From positions 13,697,501 through 13,761,500 of the forward strand of contig NC_135792.1 of NCBI RefSeq assembly GCF_051106095.1: a DNA stretch of 64,000 nucleotides, given 5' to 3'. Positions 35,683-47,063 of the stretch are shown here, one piece after another. Position numbers and translations under genes: made by a program. The stretch comes from Pogona vitticeps (lineage: Eukaryota > Chordata > Lepidosauria > Squamata > Agamidae). Position 1 is the first letter of the stretch. Each line of letters starts with the position of its first letter. A model generated the notes under the pieces. The model had not been told where the DNA came from and searched no databases. It saw only the letters and a list, made by a program, of their open reading frames with translations.

Positions 35683-38600
35683 TTAGCGGTCAGGAACATC
35701 TGGATCTTCACAGTACATCCTGGAAAGTCCATCTGCCACCACATTTAGCTTTCCAGGTATATGTTGAACTTCAAAATCAAAATCCTGCAATGCTAAACTC
35801 CATCTTAACAATTTTTGGTTCTGAGACTTCATCTTTTGTAACCAAACTAAGGCTCTATGATCAGTTTGGAGTGTAAATTTACGCCCCCATAGATAAGGTC
35901 GTAAAAGATTAAGAGACCAATATATAGAAAGAGCCTCTTTTTCAAGGATTGCATAATGTCTCTCTCTTTCCAAGAGCTTTCTAGAGAAGTATGAGATAGG
36001 ATATAGATTCCCATCCTCCCCTTGCTGTAACAAAATAGCTCCTAATCCAAATTCTGAAGCATCGGTTTGCAAAATGAAAGGCTTATCAAAATCAGGTGAT
36101 TTCAGTATAGGGGCATGAATAATCTTCGCTTTTAAGGCCTCAAAAGCCCCTTGGCACTCGGGGGTCCAATTAACTTTGACAGGCTGTCTCTTCTTAGTTA
36201 GCTCTGTCAGAGGTGTAGCCAATTCACTGAAATCAGGGATGAATTTCCTGTAATAGCCAACTACACCTAAAAATGAACGCACTTGTTTCTTGGTTTTTGG
36301 AATAGGCCAATCATTGATAGCTTGAACTTTGGCTTGCAGAGTATGAATTTCACCTTGACCAACCAAATGACCCAAATATGTGACCTTCCCTTTCATCCAT
36401 TGACATTTACTAGCTTTGACAGTAAGACCAGCTTGATGAATTCTAGACAATACAGTTTCAACATGAGACATATGAGAGTCAAAATCAGAACTGAAAATAG
36501 CAACATCATCAAGATAAGCACTAGCAAAAGGTAGACCTTTTAAAACTTTATCTATCATTCTCTGAAATGATGCTCCTGCGTTTTTCAATCCAAATGGTAG
36601 CCTTTTGAATCTAAAAGTGCCTACATGAGTGATAAAAGCGGTCTTATCTCGTGAATTTTCGGCTAAATCCAGCTGCCAGTAAGCATTCTTTAAGTCAATT
36701 ATGCTGATAAAATTTGCCTTGGCCAATTTTTCAATTAAATGATCCATTCTAGGCAATGGATAAGGATCTGAAACAGTAACACTGTTTAACTTTCTGTAAT
36801 CCACACAGAACCTTATCTCATCAAGAATCTTGCCAGTGGAATCTTTTTTCGAAACCAGAACCACTGGAGATGAGTATGGGGATGATGACTCCTCAATTAC
36901 ATCCAGTGATAACATCTTTTGTATCTCTTGTTCAATCCGTAGAGCATGATCACCAACTGCTCTGTATGGACTAGATCGAATTGGCTGACTATCGGTAGTG
37001 ATAATTTCATGACTGACCAAATTTGTGTAACCTGGCTTATCTGAAAAAACATCTTGATATTTTTCTAGGATTTGGTACAGCTTTCCCTTCTGGAGTGAGG
37101 TACCTGTCAAAACAAGATTGTCAGACCACTCACCAGCATCTTCTAATTCAGCTAGCATATCAACAGGCTCATATTCAGACTGATAACAAGCAACCTTATA
37201 TTGCAAAACCATTGCAGTTCTGTCTTTATACAATTTCAACCTATTGACATGGTAACTTACAGGCTTTTTCTCAGAATTCAACATTTTTACCAAATAATTG
37301 TTATTCCCCAGTTTCTGTACCACTTCCCCTGGACCTTCCCAGCCAACCTCTAATTTAGAAGGTCTAAGGGGGTTTAAAACAAGAACCAAATCTCCCACAT
37401 CAAATTCCCTGTGTCTGGAATGTCTGTCATGGTAGAGTTTCTGGGTTGATTGAGCATTTAGCAAATTGTCTTTGGCCAATTCTTGCACAGCTAACAGTTT
37501 TTCTTGCAGATTTCTGACAAAATCAGCAACTGGAACTGTGCTGCTTTTCACCACACCTTCCCAATCAGATTTCAGGAAATCCAAAGGTCCTTGTAGATTC
37601 CTCCCAAATACCACTTCACTTGGAGAGAAACCACCAAGAGAAGTGTGAGCAGAACTTCGATAAGCAAATAAAACAAATGGTAACAGATCGTCCCAAATGT
37701 TACCATACACCTGTACCATGGTCTTGATCATCCTCAGTAAGGTTTGTTGACCTCTCTCAATTAACCCATGACTTTCAGGATGATAGGCGGAGCTAAATTT
37801 TATTTCTATGCCACTAAGTTCACAAATTTTGTCCATTAAGGAGCTACGAAACGCCCCCGCCTGATCACAAATTATCTGAGATGGTACTCCAATACGTGAG
37901 CACAAGTCTATGATGATGCGTGCGATGGTGGAAGCTCTTAGATTACTCAACGCATAGGCCTCGATCCAACGACTAGCTTGGCAGATGAAAGAGATGATGT
38001 ATTTCTTCTTAGACTTAGTTGGAACAAAAGGTCCCATGACATCCATTTGCAAACATTGGAAAACTTGATCAGGTATTTCCATTAAGAGCATTTCCGACTT
38101 CGTCTTATCGGTCTGATAACCTGTTTTTTGGCAATAGTCACATGAACTGACATAGTCCTTCACATTTTTGTTAATGCCAGGCCAATAAAAATGCTGAGAA
38201 ATTCTTTTTAAAGTTTTTTGCACACCTTGGTGACCACTAGATGGATTGTCATGAGCTAATTCAAGAATCCTTAGTCTGTATTCCTGTGGTACTACCAGCT
38301 GTTGTGTGGGTTGCATGTTCAAGTGTGATTTGGGATGATATTCTCTATACAAAAGTCCATTCTGGCCCCACACAAAGTTAACTTGCTGTGTTATTGGGTT
38401 TTGAGCATAGTCATCTGCTTGTGCTCTCAAGGAAGCTAGTGAGGGATCAGTCATTTGCTTCACTTTAAACTCAGCTGACCCCATAGGCACTGATTCCTCT
38501 AGTTCCACTTCTGTATTAGCTGCATTATCTTGTTCTGTCACTAGATGTTGCTGCTGGTCTAAGTTTGTAGTAGGGACAGCTTCATCAGAAACACTCCCAG

Positions 38601-38955
38601 TCTCTGCTTTTTGGGTTTGGGAACGGGTAACCACGTTAACAGCAGGACCTTCCTGACTCTGCTTAAAATTCAAATAGGTGAGGTCATTTCCCAGCAAGAA
38701 GTCAGGTTTCCCCTCATGAGTGAGGCAAAGTTTAGTACCACGCCAATTCTTGAACGATAATTCCACAAACGCGAGAGGAATATGTTGTTCTCCCGCCTCT
38801 CCTGAACCATAGGTCCTAATGGGTAACCTTAAATTGTCCAAAATCAGTTCTGGGTGCAAAAATTTTCGGGATATGGAAGAAAGTTCATAAATTGCTCCAT
38901 GAATAATGCCTTTCTCATATCTGCTACAGATCTGATTTTCAAAGAGTCCAGCCAT
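35683..38955 (-). CDS. Fossil-class element Pol (integrase before RT)
   Basis: Long open Pol frame, 1090 codons. From the N-terminus: a protease-like stretch; an integrase zinc-binding HHCC region at about residues 233-277; the integrase core with 'AYHPESHGLIERG'; then reverse transcriptase with 'FCVDYRKLN', 'IIDLKNAYWQL', 'RLPFGLKNAGASFQ' and 'YLDD'; then RNase H ending 'HIPGKLNVVADGLSR'. Domain order is Gmr1-type. Treated as an element part, not a host gene. Confidence 0.9.
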   Translation of the reverse strand: MAGLFENQICSRYEKGIIHGAIYELSSISRKFLHPELILDNLRLPIRTYGSGEAGEQHIPLAFVELSFKNWRGTKLCLTHEGKPDFLLGNDLTYLNFKQSQEGPAVNVVTRSQTQKAETGSVSDEAVPTTNLDQQQHLVTEQDNAANTEVELEESVPMGSAEFKVKQMTDPSLASLRAQADDYAQNPITQQVNFVWGQNGLLYREYHPKSHLNMQPTQQLVVPQEYRLRILELAHDNPSSGHQGVQKTLKRISQHFYWPGINKNVKDYVSSCDYCQKTGYQTDKTKSEMLLMEIPDQVFQCLQMDVMGPFVPTKSKKKYIISFICQASRWIEAYALSNLRASTIARIIIDLCSRIGVPSQIICDQAGAFRSSLMDKICELSGIEIKFSSAYHPESHGLIERGQQTLLRMIKTMVQVYGNIWDDLLPFVLFAYRSSAHTSLGGFSPSEVVFGRNLQGPLDFLKSDWEGVVKSSTVPVADFVRNLQEKLLAVQELAKDNLLNAQSTQKLYHDRHSRHREFDVGDLVLVLNPLRPSKLEVGWEGPGEVVQKLGNNNYLVKMLNSEKKPVSYHVNRLKLYKDRTAMVLQYKVACYQSEYEPVDMLAELEDAGEWSDNLVLTGTSLQKGKLYQILEKYQDVFSDKPGYTNLVSHEIITTDSQPIRSSPYRAVGDHALRIEQEIQKMLSLDVIEESSSPYSSPVVLVSKKDSTGKILDEIRFCVDYRKLNSVTVSDPYPLPRMDHLIEKLAKANFISIIDLKNAYWQLDLAENSRDKTAFITHVGTFRFKRLPFGLKNAGASFQRMIDKVLKGLPFASAYLDDVAIFSSDFDSHMSHVETVLSRIHQAGLTVKASKCQWMKGKVTYLGHLVGQGEIHTLQAKVQAINDWPIPKTKKQVRSFLGVVGYYRKFIPDFSELATPLTELTKKRQPVKVNWTPECQGAFEALKAKIIHAPILKSPDFDKPFILQTDASEFGLGAILLQQGEDGNLYPISYFSRKLLERERHYAILEKEALSIYWSLNLLRPYLWGRKFTLQTDHRALVWLQKMKSQNQKLLRWSLALQDFDFEVQHIPGKLNVVADGLSRMYCEDPDVPDR

Positions 38956-39740
38956 TGGTCTCCTAAAAATTCCAGCCTGTCAGCTAAAGCTGCATAACTC
39001 TCATTAGGCAGTTTTTTGATTTTCCTAAAATTCTGCCTCAATAGCTCTCTTGTATATCCATAACGCTGTTTAATAACCCAAACTAATTCAGACCAATCAT
39101 AATCTTCCTCAGCCACTTTGGCCACGATTGTGGCGAGTTGACCGGAAATTTGGGAACGAAGGAGTTTCGGAAACCACTCTCTAGGTATCTCCAAATCTTG
39201 GCAAGATTGCTCGAAATTCTTAAGGAAGCTCAACACACAATCGCCCTCCTGGTATCTAGGTAGACTTCCCCTATCCACACTGGCTATAGAGTCTTTAATT
39301 GCCTGTTTGGCCTTTCTCTTTTCCTGCAGCTCTTGCACTTTTTGCTCCCTGCACTTATTCTTCACTTTCTCAGCCTGATTCAAAGTGTTAACAAACTCCT
39401 TTTGGGTCCTCACTAGATCTGCAACCAGCTGAGTCAGTTCCTCAGACGCTGGCATCGGTGTGGGTGGATTCCGCCCCCCCGCACCAGACGGATTCTCACC
39501 AACGGCTTCCTCTGTCGGTCGGGGATGTTGCTCCTCCGCTCGCCCTCTGGAATCTCTCCGGCTTGGAATAGGCAATGGGTCAAACTCCTGGGGGTACCCA
39601 GCCATTTGTAAATCCAATTGGTCTTCTTCAACCGAATCTTCCACAATTGATTGCTCCCCCTCCGATTCCTCCATCAACAACCTCAATTCGGGGGATGTTT
39701 TCCTGCGGCCAGTTCTCCTCTCAGTAACATGCTGAGCCAT
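38844..39740 (-). CDS. Gag-like frame of the young Gmr1-like element
   Basis: 298 codons. An acidic, Pro-rich N-terminus is followed by a lysine-rich helical stretch (about residues 130-145) and a capsid-like region ('FLKNFEQSCQDL', 'YAALADRLEFLGDQW'). It overlaps the start of Pol by about 110 bases in another frame. Confidence 0.75.
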   Translation of the reverse strand: MAQHVTERRTGRRKTSPELRLLMEESEGEQSIVEDSVEEDQLDLQMAGYPQEFDPLPIPSRRDSRGRAEEQHPRPTEEAVGENPSGAGGRNPPTPMPASEELTQLVADLVRTQKEFVNTLNQAEKVKNKCREQKVQELQEKRKAKQAIKDSIASVDRGSLPRYQEGDCVLSFLKNFEQSCQDLEIPREWFPKLLRSQISGQLATIVAKVAEEDYDWSELVWVIKQRYGYTRELLRQNFRKIKKLPNESYAALADRLEFLGDQWLDSLKIRSVADMRKALFMEQFMNFLPYPENFCTQN

Positions 39741-40159
39741 GCTGACTGCTTGCAGCCGCTAAGCTGTAAAACTCCCACTGTTTCGGCAATAAATTACCGC
39801 CAGCCATAAAACTGCCCTGACAGCCCTGATAAGGTGCCGTGCCTTAGCTGTGCCTAGCAACGAAAAAGCTTACTTTAGAAATTTACACCTAGTCCTTTAA
39901 CAGAATCCGCCCCCACAACTGACCCTTTTCAGCCAGGGCTTCAGTTGAAAAGAAATAGAGCAGAGAAAAAAGAATATTTAAACAGTTAGCAGGACAACCC
40001 ACGCTGTGTTGCTGCTTTGTTTCAAACTGAAAGCAGTCCGTGCCTGACCCTCAGCTTCAATTCACCACAGCATCTGGATAAATCCAAAGCAAACTGTGTG
40101 TAAAGAGAAAGCCCAGGCGTAACACTACTGAAATCAGGTTGCAAATCAGGCCCGTGGAT

Positions 40160-40177
40160 CGTAACACCGTGCCACCA
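40160..40177 (-). other. Primer-binding site next to the 5' LTR
   Basis: Directly inside the 5' LTR, the element strand reads TGGTGGCACGGTGTTACG. TGG complements the CCA end of a tRNA primer. The tRNA species was not determined. Confidence 0.55.
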
Positions 40178-41012
40178 TGTGAGTTATTGGTCCCCTAAAT
40201 GAGATCAAAAACCACGAAACAGGAAAATCCAGGCCCCATTCACTCCCATTCGAAATTAAACTGCTTGAGTCAACACAGTTCCCGGGACATGAACTCTTGG
40301 CAGCCTGCATTTAAGTCTGTTTCGATTTTATTAAAAAGAAACCACTTAATACCGTATCTTTACTGTTTAATGACTCAATTTTGGTAACGTAAGCCAAATT
40401 AATTATCTATAAGGAAACTGTTCTGTTCAAAGGACTAGAAAGGCCAATTATTGAACAACATAAGTTTATTTAAGTGAACAAAGAAAACATTTCTCTACAG
40501 TTTCATTTCTAAGCAACAGCATAACGGTTCAGCACCTTCTATAAAAATTAACTATTAAACAAAACAAACACTAAACTATAAACTAAGATAAGCAAACGAT
40601 ATTCTTACGCAGTCCATATTGTTGAATTAGGTTCCTTCGCTTGGATCAAAGAAATGCGACGCCATGTTTTCAGAAACCCCAAAACTCTCTTCTCTCTCAA
40701 GTTACTTTTTCCAACCTCTTGTAAATTTCTCCAACCTGCCCCCTCCTAACATACTCAACCAATCACGAAGGCAAGAATTAGCATAGGGTACGCCCTACTT
40801 TCCCACCAACACCAAAGAATTGTTTATCATTCAGGTTAGAGATATTTTGACTCTGCCGTGTTTTCCTCTCCAGCTGCGGCGATAAGAAAAGCTGAAAATA
40901 ACTACTAGTAATTTTCCAGAACTTAGCCTGTGTCAGACTCAAAATGGATTCCTCTATGGTTAAGACATGACTACATAACCCATCTCTAATTAGAAAAATA
41001 CACTTCATCACA
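40178..41012 (-). repeat. 5' LTR of the young Gmr1-like element
   Basis: 835 bp, same as 34636-35470 by eye. Followed on the right by the target duplication atgat. Confidence 0.92.
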
Positions 41013-41159
41013 ATGATAATACAAAGTAAACATGGGGATGAATATAAAAATAAATCAGGATATTGGTTAAATATCCCTGATTCATCAGATATTCATTGCT
41101 TCATATTCTTGGGATCCAGAGACCCCAGCAAATATGAAGCAATAAATATAACCCTTTTG

Positions 41160-41545
41160 TTCCCTATCTGCTTATGGCCCCGTGCATCAGCTGTTCCTCG
41201 GGGGCATAAGCAGAGAGGGGTTTTCCCTTTGGGCGGCTTGTTAAAGCCTGCCTGAAGGGAATCCTCCTCTCTGGGGCTGGGGGATGGCTTGGTTCCTCTC
41301 TCCTCCTCTTCCTGTGCTCCCCCTGACATAAGAAGAGGAGGGAAGAGATCAAAGAGGGATCAGAGGAATCCCCCAGCCAATGCGAGATTGCTTTGATCCC
41401 TGCTTTCCCTCCTCTTGCTATGCCCTGCAGGGCTTAGCAAGAGGAGGGGAAAAGGGATCAAAGTGCTGCAGGATCATTTTGATCCCTGCTTAGCAAGAGG
41501 AGGGGAAAAGGTATCAGGGTGCTGCAGGATAGCTTTGATCCATTC
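41160..41545. repeat. Hairpin-rich repeat, MITE body
   Basis: Repeated palindromic blocks built on 'gctttgatccctgcttt...ctcctcttgcta' and 'ttagcaagaggaggggaaaag.gatcaaag', the same motif set as in the MITE at 50053-50641. Clear terminal repeats were not found. Confidence 0.5.
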
Positions 41546-41559
41546 TTTCTGATAGTTTA

Positions 41560-43022
41560 CTCATCTAAGTATTACTCTGTTTTGTTTTTGCATATATGAT
41601 GTGGTCAACTATTGCTTGAGTTCTTGCCCAGAAGCTGCTAGGACTTTTTTGGAGTGGAGAGGGTTGTTGAGTAACAACAGGAATGTGTGCAACAGATAGC
41701 ATTAGAATAGATTTAAGTCGTGGGCCAACTTCTTTGCAGGCAGCAAAAGTCACAAGCTGAGAAGAAAAGAAGAGGCCAAGCTGACCTCCTGCCTTGAAAC
41801 CATGAACCAAGGGAAGCAGTACTGGTTGTGGGGTGCAGGCATCAGCCACGGTAGAATGAACCCAGTTGCTGTCTCCCTTACAGTGTGGAAAAGAAGAGGG
41901 CCTAAAGGCCCTGTGTGCATCAGCTATGGCAATACTGTCATATGCACAAAGGCTGCCCAGTCATAGAATGTGCATGTGCTGGTGCAGATGGTGACTCAGG
42001 TACACAGCAAAGGATTAGGAAGTCCCAGTAAAGGTAAACAAAGTGCCTGAAGTAGCAGTAGTGGATGCAGGTTATAGTAGTACACTTCTTAAGGGAGAAG
42101 GCAGAAAAAATAATGGTGCAGTGTGTACATGGGGATGTGCAACCCTGTATCACCTGCTGGGTAGAACTAATGGCATCTGGGGGAAACCAGATAGGTATGG
42201 TGGTTTCCTCACTCTCATAAGACATGCTGTTGAGGAGGAATTGGCTTGTCTTGAACTTCAAGCAGGCTTAACATAAACTAAGCCAAGTGTAGGAGTCACA
42301 CATGGGACTCACGATCAAGAGCAGAAAGACCTTAGTCTGACACAGACTTTGCCCTTGGCTTTACTTTGAGGGCCACATGATTGGTGCTGGAGCCAGAATT
42401 GAATAAAGGGAAGATATATTGGTTGGTATTCAGAAAGGGACTGGTTGGGAGTAAAGCAGTTGGTAGTGCCCCTCTCACTAACAGAGGAGGTTTTGCAGCT
42501 GGATAATGATATAGTTATGGTCAGCCACCTATCATGGGAAAAGACCCTTGAAATACTCATTTTTTTTTATTTTTTGCTAGAGATCCATCAGCAGGTGGAA
42601 CACTATGTCAGAAGACCCAGGGTTGAGCAGCCCTGGTAGCCTCTTAGTTTCCAAGAGGGTCACCCTCTATATTGTGGGTGCTCTTGAAAAGTCCACTAAG
42701 AAGGGCCATATCCATATTTTAGTAGTGATGGACTATGCCACTCATACCCAGAATTTATAGCCTTGAGGGTAATCTTGGCTGTGGTTTTCTCCAGGGAATT
42801 GCTAGGTATTTTTCTAAAGTAAACATTCAAAAAAAAATACAGATCAGGAAACGAATTCTATAAGTCAGACCTTAAAACAAAGGTGGGATTACATCCCTTC
42901 ACACCTCTTTATGATATATTCAGGCCTATGGGCTAGCACAGTGGTTCTTAACCTTTTTGAAAGAAACGCCCCCTTGAGCCATTGAGGAAGTTATCATCGC
43001 CCCCTCCCTGTGGTGATGATAT

Positions 43023-43070
<48 letters not shown>

Positions 43071-44446
43071 ATCCAGTGACCCCTGAAAACAAAATTAAAT
43101 TCCAAGAAATTGAAATGCCCCACAAAAAAGTAACATTTAATGATTTCGTTGCGAGTGAATTTTAAGATGCAAAAAGAAATATAAAAAGGGCATAAAAACA
43201 AATGCAGGAACTAAAAATTTCAAGACAAAAAGTCTGAAACTAAATTAAAATTGTAGGAAAATATATATTCATGCACACTGTAAAAAGGCCGCAGTCATCT
43301 TAACAGGTTTGGCTTGCTCCAGCGCCCCCCTACCGCCCCCTTCTGCTCCAGCACCCCCACGCCGCCCCTTTTCGTTCTATCGCCCCCGTGAAAAATGAAA
43401 TTGCCCCCTGGGGGGCATTATCGCCCACGTTAAGAACCACTGGGCTAGCAGACCAGTTGAACTGAACCCTTAAGGGGATGCTCCATAAGCTGGTTGCTTT
43501 TTATCTCTTTCATGGCATTTGTTGCTCAACTCCTTAATGTTTGCAGTATGGGAGGTGCCCATTTGAATTATTTTATGGATGGCATCCAAAGAGAGTCTTA
43601 AATCTAGTCTAAAGAAATGGGAAGAGGGAGAAGACAATTCCAGCACAGTAGCACAACATGAGCTGGAGATGAGGGAGTGTTTATGAGAGGCCACCCAATT
43701 AGCTTAAGAATCCCTTGCACAGACAACACAAAAATGGTCTTTAACTTTTGGCAGTGGGTTCTCTTGCTGCCTTCCTCCCAGGCCAAACCTGCAGTATGGA
43801 AAGGACCAAATGAAGTAGGGCTGGTTGATTATAAAATTTGAATGCTGGGTTGCTGGAAATCCCCCAGGTATTCTATGTCAGTCTCCTGAAAGAGTGGAAG
43901 AAGAGAGAAGTCTTCTTTGTGGAGAAGGCTTGAAGATCACCTTCTAGGTGCTGGAAGAACACCCTGGGGCACAGATAACATGATTAGTTTTGGGAGAACA
44001 TTTCACCCTCATACACAGACCAGATAAGGAGCTCATAGCAAGAGTTTAAGGACAAATTTTCCTCTTCTTTGGAGCATTCCATAGTATTAACCGACTGGAT
44101 TGACACAGAACCTGGAGCAGTAGTTAGAACTCCAAGTAGAGACTAGCTTCAGCAACTTAAACAAGTGATTGAGGAAGAAATAAATAATGTTATAGCTGGG
44201 AGTCATAGAGCTCTGTATCGGCCCTTGGTAGAGTCAGGAGGTTTTGATTCTCAAACCTGGTGGCAGTGTTTGGTTTAGTATTGATTTCTGGCTAATTAAC
44301 ACCACTTCTAAATTAGATACCCATCCTGTGTGAAGGGTTAATATATAGCTAGAACAGTTGGGAGAAGCCAAATTCCTTTGAATTTGGACCTTGTCAAAGG
44401 CTATTGGCAAATTCTACTTGTCCCTATAAACAAGGAAAGGGTAGTA
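41560..44446 (+). mobile_element. Old Gmr1-like/Gypsy fossil
   Basis: Decayed + strand element. In order: a protease-like 'VAVVDAGYSSTLLK' near 42050, an integrase-like 'HILVVMDYATHT' near 42710, and the reverse-transcriptase motif region ('DLVKGYWQI' type) near 44380. Integrase ahead of reverse transcriptase again gives Gmr1 order. Many breaks, no long open frame, much older than the copy at 34636. A hAT MITE (42938-43442) and Tigger-like MITEs (from 44447) interrupt it. Confidence 0.65.
42938..43442. mobile_element. hAT-type MITE (505 bp)
   Basis: Ends CAGTGGTTCTTAACCTTTTTG and ACGTTAAGAACCACTG, with an exact 8-bp duplication, ggctagca, at 42930-42937 and 43443-43450. Contains an (ATTT)n microsatellite at 43020-43069. 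Inserted in the old Gmr1-like fossil. Confidence 0.9.
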
Positions 44447-44860
44447 CAGTGGTGCCCCGCATAGCGACGATAATCCATTCTGGAAAAATCGTCGCTATCC
44501 GGATTCGTCGCTATGCGAAAAGAAAAAGCCCATAGGAATTCATTAAACCCCGTTTAATGCGTTCCTGTGGGCTTAAAACTCACCTTTAAGCGAAAATCCT
44601 CCATACGGCCGCCATTTTCACTGCCCGGTATGCGAGGAATCAGCGCAAAAATACAGTGGGCGGCCATTTTTTTCTGGCGGCCATTTTGGAACAGCTGATC
44701 AGCTGTTTTTAAAACATCGCTATGCGAAAATCGGTAACCGAAACAGCTTACCAATCATCGCAAAGCGATTTTTACCATTAAAATCATCGCAATGCGATCA
44801 CTTTTGCGATCGCAAAAAATCCATCACTATGCGGATTCGTTGTTAAGCAAGGCACCACTG
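44447..44860. mobile_element. Tigger-like MITE 5
   Basis: Ends CAGTGGTGCCCCGCATAGCG and TTAAGCAAGGCACCACTG, TA on both sides, 414 bp. Carries 'catcgctatgcgaaaatcgg' modules shared with 49112-49531. Confidence 0.88.
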
Positions 44861-44874
44861 TATTTACTGCTGTA

Positions 44875-45256
44875 CAGTGGGGCCTCGTTTAATGATTGCC
44901 CCTCATTACGATGAAATCACTGTACGATGATCTTTTTGTGATCACAAAAAGATGGTCTAAATAGGGCTTTTTCACTTTGCGATGATTGGTTCCCTGCTTC
45001 GGGAACCGATTCTTCGCAAAACAGTGTTTTTTTTAACAGCTGATTGGCGATTTCAAAATGGCTGCCGGGTGCTTAAAATGGCTCCCCTCTGTGTTTAGGG
45101 ACGGATTCCTTGCTATTCAGGCAGCGAAAATGGCCGCTGTATGGAGGATCTTTGCTGGATGGTGAGTTTTTACCCCATTGGAACGCATTGGACAATGTTT
45201 TCGCTTAATGGCGATTTTCCTGGAACGGATTATCGTTGTTAAGCGAGGCACCACTG
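44875..45256. mobile_element. Tigger-like MITE 6
   Basis: Ends CAGTGGGGCCTCGTTTAATG and TTAAGCGAGGCACCACTG, TA-flanked, only 14 bp after MITE 5. Confidence 0.88.
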
Positions 45257-45419
45257 TACATCTAAATACCTTTTCCATTTTATGTACCTGCGTTTTGGGC
45301 TGCATGATGGCGCTACAATCTTCTAGAGACTTATGGATCTGGTGTTTCTGCCACTGAAGCATTGTGACACTGTGTACAATATTATCTTTATCTCTCTCTC
45401 TCTCGTTGCCTCCTACGGT

Positions 45420-45569
45420 TAGAAATTTGAATTTCCCACCTTTCCCCCTGCCTTTTTCTGTTCATATGTGGAAGCTCCGGTTGCAAGTAGAAGCGAAATT
45501 TTGCGGCCGGAGCTGGTTGTAATTCGAAATGGTCGTAAGTAGGGACGTTCGGAAGTTAAGGTACCACTG
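45420..45569. mobile_element. Tigger-like MITE 7, right part
   Basis: The right end 'taaggtaccactg'+TA and 'gcgaaattttgcggccggagctgg' match the right half of the copy ending at 57244. The left end is missing. Confidence 0.65.
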
Positions 45570-45953
45570 TACAAAATGCGGCAGAGAACAATTTGTATCA
45601 TTATTACTTTTACCTATATAATTTCTTACTAAGCTTACTTCAATCTAATCTTACCAGGTTTTTTCCTAAGCCTTTAAGATATACATTTATATCTTAAGTC
45701 TTCATTCTTAGAATGTTGACCCATTCATGTTCTTGTTTCTCATCCAATTATACAAAGGTTCCCATTTTTATCTAGCCTTAACCATTTCTTTATCCTTTCA
45801 TACTTCAATTAAAATACCCGTCTCGGCTACCTCAAAAACTTTTTCTCTTAGCTCCTGGATTGTATTCTTGAAGGCTTTCACGACCGGGATCTGATTATTG
45901 TTCTACAAGAACCATAGCTCCTGGATTGTTGGTGTCTTCTCACTTTTCCAGTA

Positions 45954-46818
45954 CAGTGGTACCTTGACTTACAAACAGCTCCGCTCATAAAATTTTGCAT
46001 CGACTTGCAAAAAGAGCTTCCACTTACGAACACAAAAAGGCTGAGGGAAAGGGTGGAAAGTTTAAATTTACTAACTGTTAGTGGTGAAGAGGCTGCTTTT
46101 TGTAGCTCTTTCGCCCCAATGGTTAGGGAAAGGGATGTGGTGGAGGTAGCCCAGAGCCAAGAGGCTTGAGCCTCCTGGGTGCTCTGGTGGGGGTGGCGGA
46201 GGGAGTTGTCGCCCAGTGCCATGAGGCTTGAGCTGGCCGAGTTTCTTCAGCCGCTCGCCCCTGGCTGTGGCAGAGGCAGTGGTTGCCCAGCGCTGGGAGG
46301 CTTGAGCTGGCCAAGTTTCTTCGGCTGCTCGCCTCCTGCTTGCTTCTCGCCGCCCTCCACCATTTGAATTTCCCGCCATCAGCCCACGGAGGGTGGCACG
46401 GAGCAAGTGGGAAGTGAACAGCCGAAGCACCCCCGCCAGGCTCAAGCTTCCCACCAGCGGCGGTCACAGCCGGCAGTAACAGCAGCGGTGGAAGCCAAGG
46501 AGGCTGTGGACTGGAAAGGCGCTCCTTTTTCCGTTTAAAAAACTATTCTGGGTGCATTTTGGAGGGTGGGTTTGGACTGCGGGGGGGTTATGTTTCTGTG
46601 CTGTGGGGTTTTATTGGATTTTTTTTTTTGCAGTCCCAGCGTGGGACTTGCTCTATTTATTTTTATTTTTTGTATTTTTTTTTTAAAAAAATGCTGGAAC
46701 GGATTAATACCGTTCCCATGCATTCCTGTGGGAAATGGTGCTTCGACTTACGAACATTTTGACTTATGAACACCATTCCAATACGGATTAAGTTCATAAG
46801 TTCCTGGGTACCGGCAGT
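45954..46818. mobile_element. Tigger-like MITE 8
   Basis: Left end CAGTGGTACCTTGACTTAC after TA. The right end is diverged ('aagttcataagttcctgggtacc'). Its GC-rich centre and 'ggattaataccgttcccatgcattcctgtggg' module match 16840-17142. The open frames inside are not genes. Confidence 0.7.
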
Positions 46819-47063
46819 TAAAATTTGAAGGAAAACAACAAATTAGCATTGCCAAACAGCCACCTTTCCCGCTCTTTTTAAAACATCACTAAGTGAAACG
46901 GGGACCCAAAAACCTAATCGTTATGCGAAGCATGGTCCTGAAATCGCTAAGCGGAAATCCCCCATAGGAAACATCGCTAACCGAGGCAGCAAAATTTTCC
47001 GAAAATGCCATCGCTATGCAGATTTGTCGTTAAACAAAGCGCTCGTTAAGCGAGGCACCACTG
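46819..47063. mobile_element. Tigger-like MITE 9, right part
   Basis: Right end TTAAGCGAGGCACCACTG+TA. The left half is missing, perhaps replaced by the abutting MITE 8. Confidence 0.65.

Larger units (their letters stand above)
34631..41017 (-). mobile_element. Young Gmr1-like LTR retrotransposon (Ty3/Gypsy)
   Basis: An element of 6377 bp (34636-41012) flanked by the 5-bp duplication atgat (34631-34635, 41013-41017), antisense to TDRD12. Two 835-bp LTRs show no difference by eye, so the insertion is very recent. Parts: Gag (38844-39740) and Pol (35683-38955), overlapping in different frames, as families using frameshift read-through do. Pol order is protease-like, integrase (HHCC 'HDNPSSGHQG...CDYCQ'), reverse transcriptase ('YLDD'), RNase H ('FILQTDASEFGLGAI'). 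Integrase before reverse transcriptase marks the Gmr1 lineage. It looks largely whole, with perhaps one break. Confidence 0.92.

Noticed and set aside
46071-46467. Open frames of 114-127 codons
   Set aside because: Inside a Tigger-like MITE body with repeated blocks; no domain.
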